Position numbers and translations under genes: made by a program. 64,000 nucleotides of DNA from Flavobacterium sp. KACC 22761. Lineage in GTDB: Bacteria; Bacteroidota; Bacteroidia; Flavobacteriales; Flavobacteriaceae. This document shows positions 26,527 to 34,946 of the stretch, piece after piece (position 1 is the first letter of the stretch; every line of letters starts with the position of its first letter). The notes under the pieces were generated by a model. That model ran no database searches. It saw nothing but the letters and a program-made list of their open reading frames with translations, and was not told the DNA's origin. Location of the stretch: the NCBI RefSeq assembly GCF_034058155.1, contig NZ_CP139148.1, positions 3,658,001 to 3,722,000 on the forward strand, written 5' to 3'.

Positions 26527-28077
26527 TTAATGATCAGACAAAATTATATTTGTTTTTGGCTTTTTAGACTTGTTCATTACCAGTAATAACAGGGGAAGCG
26601 TGATGACAAAAAATAAACCAACAAAAAGAAAAGCATCTCTATAACTCAATAAAGAAGATTGTCTCATTATGATATTCTCCATTAATTTCAGCGCTTTTGA
26701 TCTTGCTTCGTTATAAGCAAAACCATGATGTTGAAAGTAAGCAATATAGCCGTTAAGACGATTCATTGCTTTTAGATTATCTAAACTTACATTCGAAACC
26801 AAAACGTTTCGATGTTCGGCAAAACGATGCGCGATATAGGTATTGATGATAGAAACGCCAAAAGAACCGCCCAATTGGCGCATCATATTGTTGAGCGCTG
26901 CGCCTTGTCCAACATCTTTGTCATCGAGTGAGGAAACAGCCAACATTGTTAAAGGAACCGTTAATAAAGCCATTCCTAAAGCACGGAAAATCAAAGCTGT
27001 TGATACTTCAAAAGCACTGGTGTCTAAAGTGATTTCCGACATTCTCCAATTGAAATAAATAAACAGTAAAAATCCCGCAGCAATAATAAGAACGGGAGAA
27101 ACACCTTTTTGAAGCAATGTCCCACATAGTTTTAAGGCGACTAAAGCAAATAGAGCGCCTGGCAATAAAAGCAAACCGGTTTGATAAGGTGAAAAACTCA
27201 AAAGACGCTGTGCCACAACTGGACTAATGTAAATAGAAATAAACATTCCAAATCCGGTCACAAAAGTTAGAATTGCTGCAATGCTCAAAGATTTGCTTTT
27301 AAGAACTCGAAGATTGACCACAGGTTTGTCAACGGTTAATTCCCAATAAATAAACGTCAATAAGGTAATTGAAGCAATGGCAGCGAGAATTACAATATAA
27401 CGAGTTTCAAACCAATCTTCGACTTCGCCTCGTTCTAAAACAGTTTGAAGTGCGCCGACACCAATTGCCAATAAAGCAATTCCGATCCAATCAACTTTGG
27501 CGATTTCTGGTTTTACGGGCGGTTCTTTCAACAAGAAAATACAGGAAATCGCAACTAAAATTCCGATTGGAATATTGATCAGGAAAATCCAAGGCCAATC
27601 GTAATTTTCTGTAATGTAACCGCCAAGCGTCGGCCCAATTGTGGGTCCGATGAAAATTCCGGCTCCAAATATAGCGCCTGCTGTTGATTGTTTGTCTTTC
27701 GGAAAAAGCTCAAATACCACAACCTGAGATACGGATAATAAAGCGCCTCCACCAATTCCTTGAAAGAATCTGAAGAAAACAAGCATCCAGATATTTGAGG
27801 AATGTCCGCACATAAAAGAGCAACACGTAAATAAAATTACCGAACCAATATAATAGTTTCTGCGACCAAGATTGGCACTCAAAAAACTCGTAATCGGGAT
27901 AATGATGACATTGGCAATGGCATAAGCCGTTATGACCCAAGAGGTGTCTTCTAAAGTTGCGCCCAAATTGCCACTCATATGCGAAAGCGCAACATTGACA
28001 ATTGAAATATCAATAAGCTCCATAATCGCGGCGAGGATTACGGTTAAAATAAGCAGTTTTCGTTGTATTGGTGTCAT
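26527..28077 (-). CDS. DHA2-family multidrug MFS transporter (EmrB/QacA type)
   Basis: 516 residues with 14 predicted membrane helices. It starts by TM1 ILTVILAAIMELIDISIVNVAL, whose Asp is conserved in DHA2 pumps. Motif A-like LGRRNYY follows helix 2, and the motif C antiporter signature GAGIFIGPTIGPTLGGYI lies near residue 145. It is a proton/drug antiporter of the inner membrane. No membrane-fusion or channel partner is adjacent. A class 2 TetR palindrome lies just upstream (28091-28102), so it is a probable target of the second TetR repressor. Confidence 0.94.
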   Translation of the reverse strand: MTPIQRKLLILTVILAAIMELIDISIVNVALSHMSGNLGATLEDTSWVITAYAIANVIIIPITSFLSANLGRRNYYIGSVILFTCCSFMCGHSSNIWMLVFFRFFQGIGGGALLSVSQVVVFELFPKDKQSTAGAIFGAGIFIGPTIGPTLGGYITENYDWPWIFLINIPIGILVAISCIFLLKEPPVKPEIAKVDWIGIALLAIGVGALQTVLERGEVEDWFETRYIVILAAIASITLLTFIYWELTVDKPVVNLRVLKSKSLSIAAILTFVTGFGMFISIYISPVVAQRLLSFSPYQTGLLLLPGALFALVALKLCGTLLQKGVSPVLIIAAGFLLFIYFNWRMSEITLDTSAFEVSTALIFRALGMALLTVPLTMLAVSSLDDKDVGQGAALNNMMRQLGGSFGVSIINTYIAHRFAEHRNVLVSNVSLDNLKAMNRLNGYIAYFQHHGFAYNEARSKALKLMENIIMRQSSLLSYRDAFLFVGLFFVITLPLLLLVMNKSKKPKTNIILSDH

Positions 28078-28090
28078 ATTTTTATTTTTG

Positions 28091-28102
28091 TACCGATCGG
28101 TA
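28091..28102. promoter_or_regulatory. TetR operator class 2, upstream of the MFS gene
   Basis: TACCGATCGGTA, a perfect 12-bp palindrome 14 bp before the MFS start. It matches the sites at 28661 and 29331 and differs from the class 1 sites in the outer bases (TACC rather than GACC). Confidence 0.8.
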
Positions 28103-28133
28103 TATTTTATGATAAAAAAAAGGCTTTGAAAAA

Positions 28134-28577
28134 TTAAAGCACTTTTTTGATTACATTGGTTTTGAATAAATTAGAATAAGCTCTGGCAATTAAACGAGTT
28201 TCAGCTTCGTTCCAGATTTCGCACTGTGCATTTACAAATTGTTTTCCCTTTTTAATGATAGCAGTTTTTGCCAAAATTGTGTCCCCAACATGCGCTGGAG
28301 CAAAATAATCGATGTTGAGATTAATGGTTGTGTAAAAATGTTCCTCATCCAAAGAAAATAAAGTTGCACCAATACAATCATCTGCAATTGCCGCAGTAAC
28401 ACCTCCATGCAAAGATTTAATCGGATTTGACATTTCTTCTCTCACTACATATTTGAATGTGACAGTACCAGGCTCCGCAACTAAAACGATTGGTTTCATC
28501 CATAACATAAAAGGTGAGGGCGAAGCTGTGAATTCTCTGTCTAAATGATCTTGAAGTACTTGTAATCTTGTTTTCAT
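28134..28577 (-). CDS. PaaI-like hotdog thioesterase
   Basis: 147 residues with a single hotdog fold. The motif SLHGGVTAAIADDCIGATLFS near residues 54-72 carries HGG and the catalytic acidic residue typical of PaaI/YdiI acyl-CoA thioesterases. It cleaves acyl- or aryl-CoA thioesters in the cytoplasm. It stands between two genes controlled by the same operator class and has its own copy (28660-28673). Confidence 0.9.
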   Translation of the reverse strand: MKTRLQVLQDHLDREFTASPSPFMLWMKPIVLVAEPGTVTFKYVVREEMSNPIKSLHGGVTAAIADDCIGATLFSLDEEHFYTTINLNIDYFAPAHVGDTILAKTAIIKKGKQFVNAQCEIWNEAETRLIARAYSNLFKTNVIKKVL

Positions 28578-28607
28578 TTTGTTGTTTGTTGTTTATTGTT
28601 TATTGTT

Positions 28608-28632
28608 GGCTTCGACTTCGCTCAGCCTGACA
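28608..28632. repeat. Single arm of the CTTCGAC...GCTCAGCCTGACA repeat
   Basis: GGCTTCGACTTCGCTCAGCC and the following TGACA are the same arm that forms full hairpins at 52924-52983 and 53034-53113. Only one arm is present here. Confidence 0.65.
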
Positions 28633-28659
28633 AAAAACTCATAATTCATAATTAATAAA

Positions 28660-28673
28660 ATACCAATTGGTAT
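28660..28673. promoter_or_regulatory. TetR operator class 2, upstream of the thioesterase gene
   Basis: ATACCAATTGGTAT, a perfect 14-bp palindrome 83 bp before the thioesterase start. Confidence 0.8.
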
Positions 28674-28710
28674 ATTTTTATTGGTAAAAAAAGCAACTTT
28701 TGAAATTGCC

Positions 28711-29301
28711 TTATTCTAAATCGTCAATTATTTTGTAAACCGAAGTCATAATAGTTGACAAATTATCTAAATTGCTGGTCAGTTTGCTGATCATTATGGC
28801 ACCTTCAATTAAAGCAATGATAGTTAGTGCCGTTTTTTCGGTATCAATTGAAGTGGTTTTGAATTCTCCCGCCAAAATTCCTTGCTCAATAAAATACATT
28901 ATTTTTTCTTTCCAATAATTCAGCGTTCGCTCGGCGTATTTCTTCAAAATTGGATGTGTATCATCTGATTCTGTTGCAGTGTTTAAAATTGGGCAACCGC
29001 CCTTTGTTACTTGTAAATCAGAATATTTAGAATACAACTTTGGATAAACTAATAACTTGCCTTTAAAAGTAGTCTGTTTGTCAATTTCTCTAGAAAACGC
29101 ATCGTGCAATTTTTTGACATTGTATTTAAAAACCGCAATCGCTACTTCGTCCTTATTCTCGAAATTACCATAAATGCTTCCTTTTGTGAGTCCGGTTATG
29201 TCTGTAATATCACTTATCGAAGTACCGCTGTAACCTTTCATATTAAAGATTGGAGCTGTCTTTTCGATAATAAATTGCTTGGTTTTTTCCGCTTTGCTCA
29301 T
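28711..29301 (-). CDS. TetR/AcrR family repressor (class 2 operator)
   Basis: 196 residues from the ATG at 29301. I preferred it to the in-frame ATG at 29325, which would leave almost no room between the operator and the coding sequence. The HTH domain (about 9-55) contains KTAPIFNMKGYSGTSISDIT and the helix TGLTKGSIYGNFENKDEV. The ligand domain has TKGGCPILNTATESDDTHP, paralogous to the first TetR gene. A class 2 palindrome abuts its -7 box, so it is probably autoregulated and controls the thioesterase and MFS genes. Confidence 0.93.
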   Translation of the reverse strand: MSKAEKTKQFIIEKTAPIFNMKGYSGTSISDITDITGLTKGSIYGNFENKDEVAIAVFKYNVKKLHDAFSREIDKQTTFKGKLLVYPKLYSKYSDLQVTKGGCPILNTATESDDTHPILKKYAERTLNYWKEKIMYFIEQGILAGEFKTTSIDTEKTALTIIALIEGAIMISKLTSNLDNLSTIMTSVYKIIDDLE

Positions 29302-29329
29302 GACAAAATCATTTTGACAGTGCAAATAT

Positions 29330-29343
29330 ATACCAATCGGTAT
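29330..29343. promoter_or_regulatory. TetR operator class 2 at the promoter of its repressor gene
   Basis: ATACCAATCGGTAT. On the minus strand it runs straight into TATATTTG, a perfect -7 box (TAnnTTTG), about 30 bp before the start codon. Confidence 0.85.
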
Positions 29344-29406
29344 AATTTTGGATTCTTTTTTTGATTTATTTTTAAAATGAGAGCGAGAATTTTTTTTTTA
29401 GAAAAA

Positions 29407-29443
29407 TAAAAGCTCCCATTTGGTTAGTACTGGGAGCTTTTGG
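29407..29443 (-). terminator. Terminator of the CBM6 protein gene
   Basis: On the minus strand the stem AAAAGCTCCCA / TGGGAGCTTTT is followed by TTTTATTTTTC. It lies 13 bp after the stop of the CBM6 gene. Confidence 0.85.
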
Positions 29444-29455
29444 GGGCATTATAAA

Positions 29456-30094
29456 TTATTGGGCAGTAAAAGTCAGATAATCAAAATTCATGTTGCCATT
29501 TGAAACAATATGAAGTCGGAGTGTTTGTTTGCCTTTCTTCAATTTAATTGTTCCAATGGAATCTGAACTGTTCCAATGATGCCATTGTCTCCAATCGACT
29601 GGATCTTTGTCATCATGTGTTGAGGTAATTTTCATTTTTCCCGTAGCATCCTTTCCGTTTACGTCAATGCTGATTTCGCCATCGCCGTTTGCGGTGTAAA
29701 GCGCGCCTATTTTGTAAGTTCCAGATTTGCTTACTTCGACAGTATAATTTATCCATTCTCCAGGTACAGTCCAGCCTATGTAAAGATCTCCAATACTTCT
29801 CGGAACTTTATTATATGGATTGTTGTCAATATCGCCATCTTTCGAATACGAAATATCAACCCCTTCATTTATTCTGAATTCATTCAGCGGATTTCCGTTT
29901 ACCGGATTCAATTTTCCGCTTCCGTTGTTTATTTCGTCAGTGTCGTGATAAGCAATTCCTTCGCCACCCAAATCATACCATTCGCATTCTATTTTACCCG
30001 GAATTTGTTGCGGTTTAAATGCTTTTGAAGTTTGTGCGAAACTTTTTGTCAAACTCATGACTACAATAGTAACCGATAATAGAAATGTTTTCAT
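29456..30094 (-). CDS. Exported carbohydrate-binding (CBM6-type) protein
   Basis: 212 residues. A signal peptide spans 1-20. The rest is one CBM6-like beta-sandwich: IPGKIECEWYDLGGEGIAYH at about 34-53, VPGEWINYTVEVSKSGTYKIGALY near 112, and LKKGKQTLRLHIVSNGNMNFDYL near the end. CBM6 domains bind beta-glucan or xylan chains, often as parts of glycoside hydrolases. Here the domain stands alone without a catalytic part or sorting tail. It may be a binding protein or a regulatory remnant of a larger enzyme. Confidence 0.85.
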   Translation of the reverse strand: MKTFLLSVTIVVMSLTKSFAQTSKAFKPQQIPGKIECEWYDLGGEGIAYHDTDEINNGSGKLNPVNGNPLNEFRINEGVDISYSKDGDIDNNPYNKVPRSIGDLYIGWTVPGEWINYTVEVSKSGTYKIGALYTANGDGEISIDVNGKDATGKMKITSTHDDKDPVDWRQWHHWNSSDSIGTIKLKKGKQTLRLHIVSNGNMNFDYLTFTAQ

Positions 30095-30187
30095 TATTTA
30101 TTTTTAGATTTATTGGATTTTTAAATTTGCAATTGAAAATATGCTTTGCTTGACAAACAAGAAATATTTTTGCGACTGAAAAAAGAA

Positions 30188-30538
30188 TTATCTTTCTGAA
30201 GCTGTTTCTCTATTCTTAATATGATTTCGATGTGAAATTCCCCATTTGATCATTTCAGAAATTATAGGCCCAAAAGATTTGCAATACGGAGTTGATTCAT
30301 AAAGAATCGGAATTAGAGCATCTGGATCTTCAGTTCTTTTGACTAAATTATTGAGTTCCATATCTTTTAATTCTTTTGATAACATTCGGGACGTGATTCC
30401 GGGAATGCTTTCTTTGATGTCTTTAAATCTATTATTTCCGTTGCAAATGGAATTGATGATAGGAAGTTTCCATTTTCCGCCCAAAACATACAAAGTGTCC
30501 TGAAGCGCCTGAAATTCTTCTTTTTGATTTCTTGCCAT
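30188..30538 (-). CDS. HxlR family transcriptional regulator
   Basis: 116 residues, a single winged helix. The family signature is LYVLGGKWKLPIINSICNGN, then RFKDIKESIPGITSRMLSKEL. HxlR regulators often sense electrophiles or oxidants, commonly through one Cys; Cys37 (SICNGN) and a second Cys in TPYCKSFGP are present. The target may be one of the SDR, MDR or DoxX genes of the region, but no operator was identified. Confidence 0.92.
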   Translation of the reverse strand: MARNQKEEFQALQDTLYVLGGKWKLPIINSICNGNNRFKDIKESIPGITSRMLSKELKDMELNNLVKRTEDPDALIPILYESTPYCKSFGPIISEMIKWGISHRNHIKNRETASER

Positions 30539-30582
30539 AATTTTAGTTTTTGCGTACTGAAAATTTTGATATTTTTTTTACT

Positions 30583-30690
30583 CCCGCAGATTTAGCAGAT
30601 TGCACAGATAATTTTTTTGCGACTGATTAAAAATATTTTAATTCATTTTATTCAGCTTGATAAATCTGCATTATCTGCCAAATCTGCGGG
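30583..30690. repeat. Large imperfect inverted repeat (CCCGCAGATTTAGCAGAT)
   Basis: CCCGCAGATTTAGCAGAT at the left end pairs with ATCTGCCAAATCTGCGGG at the right end, with further pairing inside (about 108 bp in all). It lies between divergent genes and is followed by a CTTAG tract. It looks like a dispersed palindromic element rather than an operator. Confidence 0.75.
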
Positions 30691-30763
30691 AAACAAATTA
30701 AGTTTTGTGTCTTAGCGTCTTAGTGGCATGACTTAAACAAAAGTAAAAATAAATCATAAATAA

Positions 30764-30794
30764 TTGCATTTATGTATTTAACTACGTAGTTTTG
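30764..30794 (+). promoter_or_regulatory. Promoter and MarR-type operator of the GNAT-MarR operon
   Basis: TTG at 30764-30766, a 20-bp spacer and TAGTTTTG at 30787-30794 give a full Bacteroidota promoter. The perfect palindrome AACTACGTAGTT at 30780-30791 overlaps the -7 box. A MarR gene is the second gene of this operon, so autorepression is a natural reading. Confidence 0.75.
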
Positions 30795-30815
30795 TATTGT
30801 AAAATTTAAAATAAA

Positions 30816-31307
30816 ATGAAACCTATAATAATTCCAATAGAAAATAAGTTCGAAAATGCCATTGCCGACTTAATTTTAAACATTCAGATAAACGAATTCA
30901 ATGTTCCGATTACAAAAGAAGATCAGCCCGATTTATTTAATATTCAGAACTTTTATTATGCTGGAGGCGGAGGTTTTTGGGGCGCATTTATAAATGATGA
31001 ATTAGTAGGAACTATTGCCTTGGTTAAATTTGATGAGCATTCGGCGGCAATTCGAAAGATGTTTGTAAAAAAGGAATTTCGCGGAAAAGAATTTTCGATT
31101 GCGCAGCAATTATTAGAGACTTTAATAGAATATTGCAAAGAAAACGGAATCGATGATTTATATTTGGGAACTGTTGCGATTTTAGAAGCTGCATTGCGTT
31201 TTTACGAAAAGAATGATTTTGTGCGAATTGAAAAAGAAGCGCTTCCAGAAAAATTCCCGTTAATGAAACCCGATAATGTTTTTTGTCATTTAAACTTAAA
31301 GAAATAG
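30816..31307 (+). CDS. GNAT family N-acetyltransferase
   Basis: 163 residues. It starts MKPIIIPIENKFENAIADLI. The acetyl-CoA region is IRKMFVKKEFRGKEFSIAQQ at about 86-105, in which the usual G-x-G/A is relaxed to GKEFS. The C-terminus has LRFYEKNDFVRI, the common GNAT ending. The MarR gene starts 2 bp after its stop. A GNAT fused or paired with MarR is a frequent arrangement, suggesting the regulator controls a modifying or detoxifying enzyme. Confidence 0.88.
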   Translation: MKPIIIPIENKFENAIADLILNIQINEFNVPITKEDQPDLFNIQNFYYAGGGGFWGAFINDELVGTIALVKFDEHSAAIRKMFVKKEFRGKEFSIAQQLLETLIEYCKENGIDDLYLGTVAILEAALRFYEKNDFVRIEKEALPEKFPLMKPDNVFCHLNLKK

Positions 31308-31309
31308 AA

Positions 31310-31792
31310 ATGAATATTATAGACGAATCGGGAATTTTGGCTATTTCGACGCGATTACAGCGCTTAAGCGAACAATTGCGAAAAGATGGCGCATTGGTTT
31401 ATAAATCATATGGAATTGATTTTGAACCGAAATGGTTTCCAGTAATTTATACCTTATATTATAAAGATACTTTAAGCGTTGTGGAGATTGCCAATGAAAT
31501 TGGCTACACGCATCCGTCAACGATAAGTTTGTTGAAAGAGCTGGAAAAACAAAAACTGATTCGCTCTAAAAAAGACAAAATCGACGAACGAAAAAGATTG
31601 ATTCAGCTGACTGCAAAAGGGCAGGAGCTTATTGAACAAATGAAACCGGTTTGGGAAGTCATGAAAAATGCTTTAACGGAAATCACGAACAATCAAAACA
31701 ATCTGTTAAGAGCAATTGAAGAAGCTGAAAATAAAATTTTGCATCAGAGTTTTTTGCAAAGAGCTTTACAGTTGAAGAGTGGAGGAGAGTAA
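31310..31792 (+). CDS. MarR family transcriptional regulator
   Basis: 160 residues from the ATG at 31310, which lies 2 bp after the GNAT stop. An upstream in-frame start at 31283 would overlap the GNAT gene and adds an unlike N-terminus, so I rejected it. The winged helix covers about 40-115, with VVEIANEIGYTHPSTISLLKELEKQ and the wing KKDKIDERKRLIQLT. It probably represses its own operon through the palindrome at 30780-30791. Confidence 0.92.
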   Translation: MNIIDESGILAISTRLQRLSEQLRKDGALVYKSYGIDFEPKWFPVIYTLYYKDTLSVVEIANEIGYTHPSTISLLKELEKQKLIRSKKDKIDERKRLIQLTAKGQELIEQMKPVWEVMKNALTEITNNQNNLLRAIEEAENKILHQSFLQRALQLKSGGE

Positions 31793-31798
31793 TAAAAA

Positions 31799-31832
31799 CA
31801 AAAAGCGATCGTATTAAGATCGCTTTTCTTTT
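31799..31832 (+). terminator. Terminator of the GNAT-MarR operon
   Basis: Stem AAAAGCGATC / GATCGCTTTT with a 7-base loop and T-rich tail, 6 bp after the MarR stop. Confidence 0.9.
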
Positions 31833-32066
31833 ATATAATTGGCGTAGAATAAATTGATATTCGGGAGATGTGATAAAGTTCGATATGCTCCAAAAACTAC
31901 TCCATTCTTATTTACCACATTCCTAAAAATCGTTTCTATTATGTACGATAAAGTGTATGTTTTGGTTTTGGAGTTTTGATAGTTTTGCAAAACTTTAACA
32001 TCTGCTAAATTTTGGTTTATAAATGAAATTGATATTTGTGTATCTTTATAAAATAAAATTATAAAG

Positions 32067-33035
32067 ATGACCATTCAACAGTTAAAATATATTGTCGCTT
32101 TAGACGAAGAACGTCATTTTGCAAGAGCCGCCGAAGTTTGCATGGTAACACAACCCGGACTTACGATTCAGCTAAAAAATCTCGAAGAAGAAATTGGAAT
32201 CAAGATTTTTGACCGAAACAAAGTGCCGCTCACGCCAACCGTTCTTGGAATTGAGATTATCAATAAAGCCAAAAAGATTCTTCGTGAAGTTGATGAAATC
32301 AGGGATTTTGTGGTGAATGAGAAAAATCTATTGGAAGGAGAATTAAAACTCGGCATTATTTCGACTTTATCGCCTTATCTGATTCCGCTTTTTATTCAGG
32401 CCATGAAAGAAGCGGCGCCAAACGTACATTTTATTATCAAAGAGGCTTACACCGGAGTTTTAATGAAAGAGCTAGAAACCGGCGCGATTGACGTTGCTAT
32501 TATGGCGACGCCAACAGGAAATCCAAATTTGATAGAACATGTTATTTTTAAAGAACCTTTTGTGGCGTATTTAAATCAAACCCATCCGATGGCGAATAAC
32601 GAATTTTATGAAATGCAGCCCGGCGATAAAACCGAGTTATTACTCCTGCATCATGAATATTGCTACAACGCACAATTGCTAGATATTTGCGGATTAAAAT
32701 CTTCGGATAAAATAAAAGAACAATTTACCTACGATATTAATTCCATCGAAACCTTGAAAAATCTGGTTCGCGCACATTTGGGATTTGCGATTATTCCGAA
32801 GCTTTCAACAGTAAATGAATCCGGCGGACTTTTCAAACCTTTTAAAGAACCCGTTCCGGTTAGAGAAATAAGTTTAGTAGTTTCGGATTCGTTTTCAAAA
32901 AAGTTATTGCTAGAAAAAATGAACGAAGCCATTTGGAATTGTCTTCCCGAATCCCTCAAAAAAGATTTCAGCTATAAAAAAATCCGTTGGAACGATTCGC
33001 CTTATTTTATAAAGGCAGTTAGTAAGTTTATGTAA
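32067..33035 (+). CDS. oxyR: OxyR-type hydrogen-peroxide sensor, LysR family
   Basis: 322 residues. An N-terminal LysR helix-turn-helix (MTIQQLKYIVALDEERHFARAAEV, residues 1-24, to about 60) is followed by the substrate-binding-like sensor domain. The peroxide-sensing pair is present as Cys199 and Cys208 in EYCYNAQLLDICGLK, at the same numbering and spacing as in Escherichia coli OxyR. It activates peroxide defence genes on disulfide formation. No catalase or peroxidase gene is adjacent; the nearest thiol-peroxide genes here are OsmC and Ohr. Confidence 0.93.
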   Translation: MTIQQLKYIVALDEERHFARAAEVCMVTQPGLTIQLKNLEEEIGIKIFDRNKVPLTPTVLGIEIINKAKKILREVDEIRDFVVNEKNLLEGELKLGIISTLSPYLIPLFIQAMKEAAPNVHFIIKEAYTGVLMKELETGAIDVAIMATPTGNPNLIEHVIFKEPFVAYLNQTHPMANNEFYEMQPGDKTELLLLHHEYCYNAQLLDICGLKSSDKIKEQFTYDINSIETLKNLVRAHLGFAIIPKLSTVNESGGLFKPFKEPVPVREISLVVSDSFSKKLLLEKMNEAIWNCLPESLKKDFSYKKIRWNDSPYFIKAVSKFM

Positions 33036-33173
33036 TACTTAAATTCCAAAATAAAAATTCCAAATTCCAATTTTTTAAGACTTGGAATTTGGAATTTTAT
33101 GTTTTTATCATTCTGAGGAATGAAGAATGACAAGCTTATATTGAATTGATAATTAACAATTAATAATTTATAA

Positions 33174-33944
33174 TTATTTTTTAGAAGCTTCAATAATCAC
33201 ATTTGCCACTTTCTCAGGTTGAGAAATGAAAACCACGTGGCTTCCTTTAATTTCAGTGATTTTTGTGTTAGAACGTTTGTACATTGCACGTTCGATATCC
33301 GGGTTGATGCTTTTGTCTTCAGTTGCAACAATTCCGTATGAAGGTTTAGTTCTCCAAGCCGCTTTAGTAATTGGCGTCACAAAACCTTTTGCATAGAAAG
33401 CACCTTGTGAAGCAAACATAAAATCAGCATCTTCTTTGCTTAAATCTCCTGCAAAACCAGCGTGGAATTTCGCTTTGTCGTAATAAGCAATTCCTTTGTC
33501 GTCTGGAGCCAAAACACCATTTTCTGGAGCAGGAGGCGCAGTTTGTAACCATTGAATAGAGTTTTCTCCGTTATCAGGTTGTAAAGCAGCAACATAAACT
33601 AAAGCAGCAACTTTTGGGTGATTTCCAGCTTCAGTAATTACAGTTCCGCCCCAAGAATGTCCAACCAAAATTGTTGGTCCGTCTTGTTTGTCTAAAGCTA
33701 AATTTGTTGCTCTAACATCGTCTTCTAAAGAACTTAACGGATTCTGAACGATTGTTACATTATACCCTTTTTTAGTCAAAATTTGATACAAACCTTTCCA
33801 TCCAGAACCGTCTGCAAAAGCACCGTGAACTAATACTACGTTTTTAATTTTAGGAGTAGTTTGAGCGTTTACGTTTGTTGATGTAAGTACTAAACTAAAG
33901 ATTATTAATGCGAATGCTAAAAAGCTTTTAAATATTGTTTTCAT
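33174..33944 (-). CDS. Exported alpha/beta hydrolase
   Basis: 256 residues. A signal peptide (1-28, ending NVNAQ) sends it to the periplasm or beyond. The fold opens with VVLVHGAFADGSGW (oxyanion hole), has the nucleophile elbow GHSWGG at about 93-98 with catalytic Ser, and ends with the catalytic His in IKGSHVVFISQPE. It resembles plant esterase/methylesterase-like hydrolases found widely in bacteria. Its substrate is unknown. It sits next to an OsmC gene on the same strand, across a 118-bp palindromic repeat. Confidence 0.9.
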   Translation of the reverse strand: MKTIFKSFLAFALIIFSLVLTSTNVNAQTTPKIKNVVLVHGAFADGSGWKGLYQILTKKGYNVTIVQNPLSSLEDDVRATNLALDKQDGPTILVGHSWGGTVITEAGNHPKVAALVYVAALQPDNGENSIQWLQTAPPAPENGVLAPDDKGIAYYDKAKFHAGFAGDLSKEDADFMFASQGAFYAKGFVTPITKAAWRTKPSYGIVATEDKSINPDIERAMYKRSNTKITEIKGSHVVFISQPEKVANVIIEASKK

Positions 33945-34005
33945 TTTTATTAAATTTTAGATTGTTGATTTTAGATTTTGGATTGATTGTTGAAATTCCC
34001 TTTCA

Positions 34006-34123
34006 CACAATCTTGTCATTCCGAGGAACGAGGAATCTCCGCGAGTAACTCCATCTGGAAATTCGCCAATCTTTGTAGAGCAACTTGTGGAGATTTCTCC
34101 TCCGTCGAAATGACAAGATTGTG
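34006..34123. repeat. 118-bp palindromic element (TCTTGTCATTCCGAGGAACG)
   Basis: CACAATCTTGTCATT at the left pairs with AATGACAAGATTGTG at the right. GAGGAATCTCC pairs imperfectly with GGAGATTTCTCC inside. A related fragment with TTCTGAGGAATGAAGAATGACA lies at 33111-33132. It looks like a dispersed REP-like element of the genome. Confidence 0.8.
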
Positions 34124-34157
34124 AGTAATTGGGATTTGAAACTTTATTGTTTAGAAA

Positions 34158-34574
34158 TTAGTTCAACGTTACAGCCAAAGTAATTTCAGTGTTCAATAAT
34201 TTCGAAATCGGACAAATTTCTTTTGCTTTTTGAGCTGTTTTTTGAAAATCTTCTTCAGAGATTCCAGGAACTTTTCCAGTAAGTTCTAAAGCAATTAAAG
34301 TGATAGTTCCGTCTTCAAAAGTTACTTTAGCGGTTGTGTCTAAATCTTCAGGAACAAAACCAGCTTCAGATAATAAAAAGCTCAATTGCATTGTAAAACA
34401 GCCAGAATGTGCCGCTGCAATTAATTCCTCAGGGTTAGTTCCAACACCTTGTTCGAAACGAGTTTTAAAAGATAATTGTGCATTATCTAAAGTTGTGCTT
34501 TGCGTACTGATGGTTCCTTTTCCTTCCATTCCTGTACCTTTCCAGTTTGCGTTTGCTCTTCTTGTAAATTTCAT
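34158..34574 (-). CDS. OsmC family peroxidase
   Basis: 138 residues from the ATG at 34574; the in-frame start at 34640 adds 22 unlike residues and was rejected. It begins MKFTRRANANWKGTGMEGKG, the usual OsmC (osmotically inducible) start. The two catalytic Cys are in AAHSGCFTMQLS (about residue 54) and KEICPISKLLN (about 118). It reduces organic hydroperoxides. Together with OxyR, Ohr and the AhpD-like protein it forms a dispersed peroxide-defence set in this window. Confidence 0.92.
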   Translation of the reverse strand: MKFTRRANANWKGTGMEGKGTISTQSTTLDNAQLSFKTRFEQGVGTNPEELIAAAHSGCFTMQLSFLLSEAGFVPEDLDTTAKVTFEDGTITLIALELTGKVPGISEEDFQKTAQKAKEICPISKLLNTEITLAVTLN

Positions 34575-34946
34575 GATTTCTAATTTTTTAAAGTTATTTT
34601 TTAAGATGATCAAATCATTTCTTTGATTTTGATGAGACAAAGTTATGGCGATGGTTATTATTAATCAAATTAATAATTTTTGATACTTATAAAAATAATT
34701 TATAAGTATTGGTTTTATTAGTGTTGATTAAAACTTTGAGCTGAAATTTTTTTATTCCTAAATTTTAAAAAGAAGAAGAAAAGAGCGTGTTTCACTTCGT
34801 TATTTGGTTTCAAGTTAGAATTTGAAACAAAGTAGATCGCTGATTTTTAGTTTTCTAAAGACATTGAAATTATTTTTATCTGAAACAATTTTTATAAGAA
34901 TATCAGAAGAATAATTTTTTGAGTGAATAACCTAACTTTTAGATGT
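34575..34946. other. Intergenic control region between osmC and the large lipoprotein gene
   Basis: 372 bp between divergent genes, very AT-rich. I see no full promoter match, long palindrome or credible ORF. A GTG-initiated extension of the lipoprotein frame from 34923 is possible but unlikely. Confidence 0.45.

Noticed and set aside
31814..32074. 86-codon minus-strand ORF between the MarR and oxyR genes
   Set aside because: It overlaps the terminator of the GNAT-MarR operon and the oxyR promoter region, has no recognisable domain, and starts within the oxyR coding sequence. It is more likely a chance frame.
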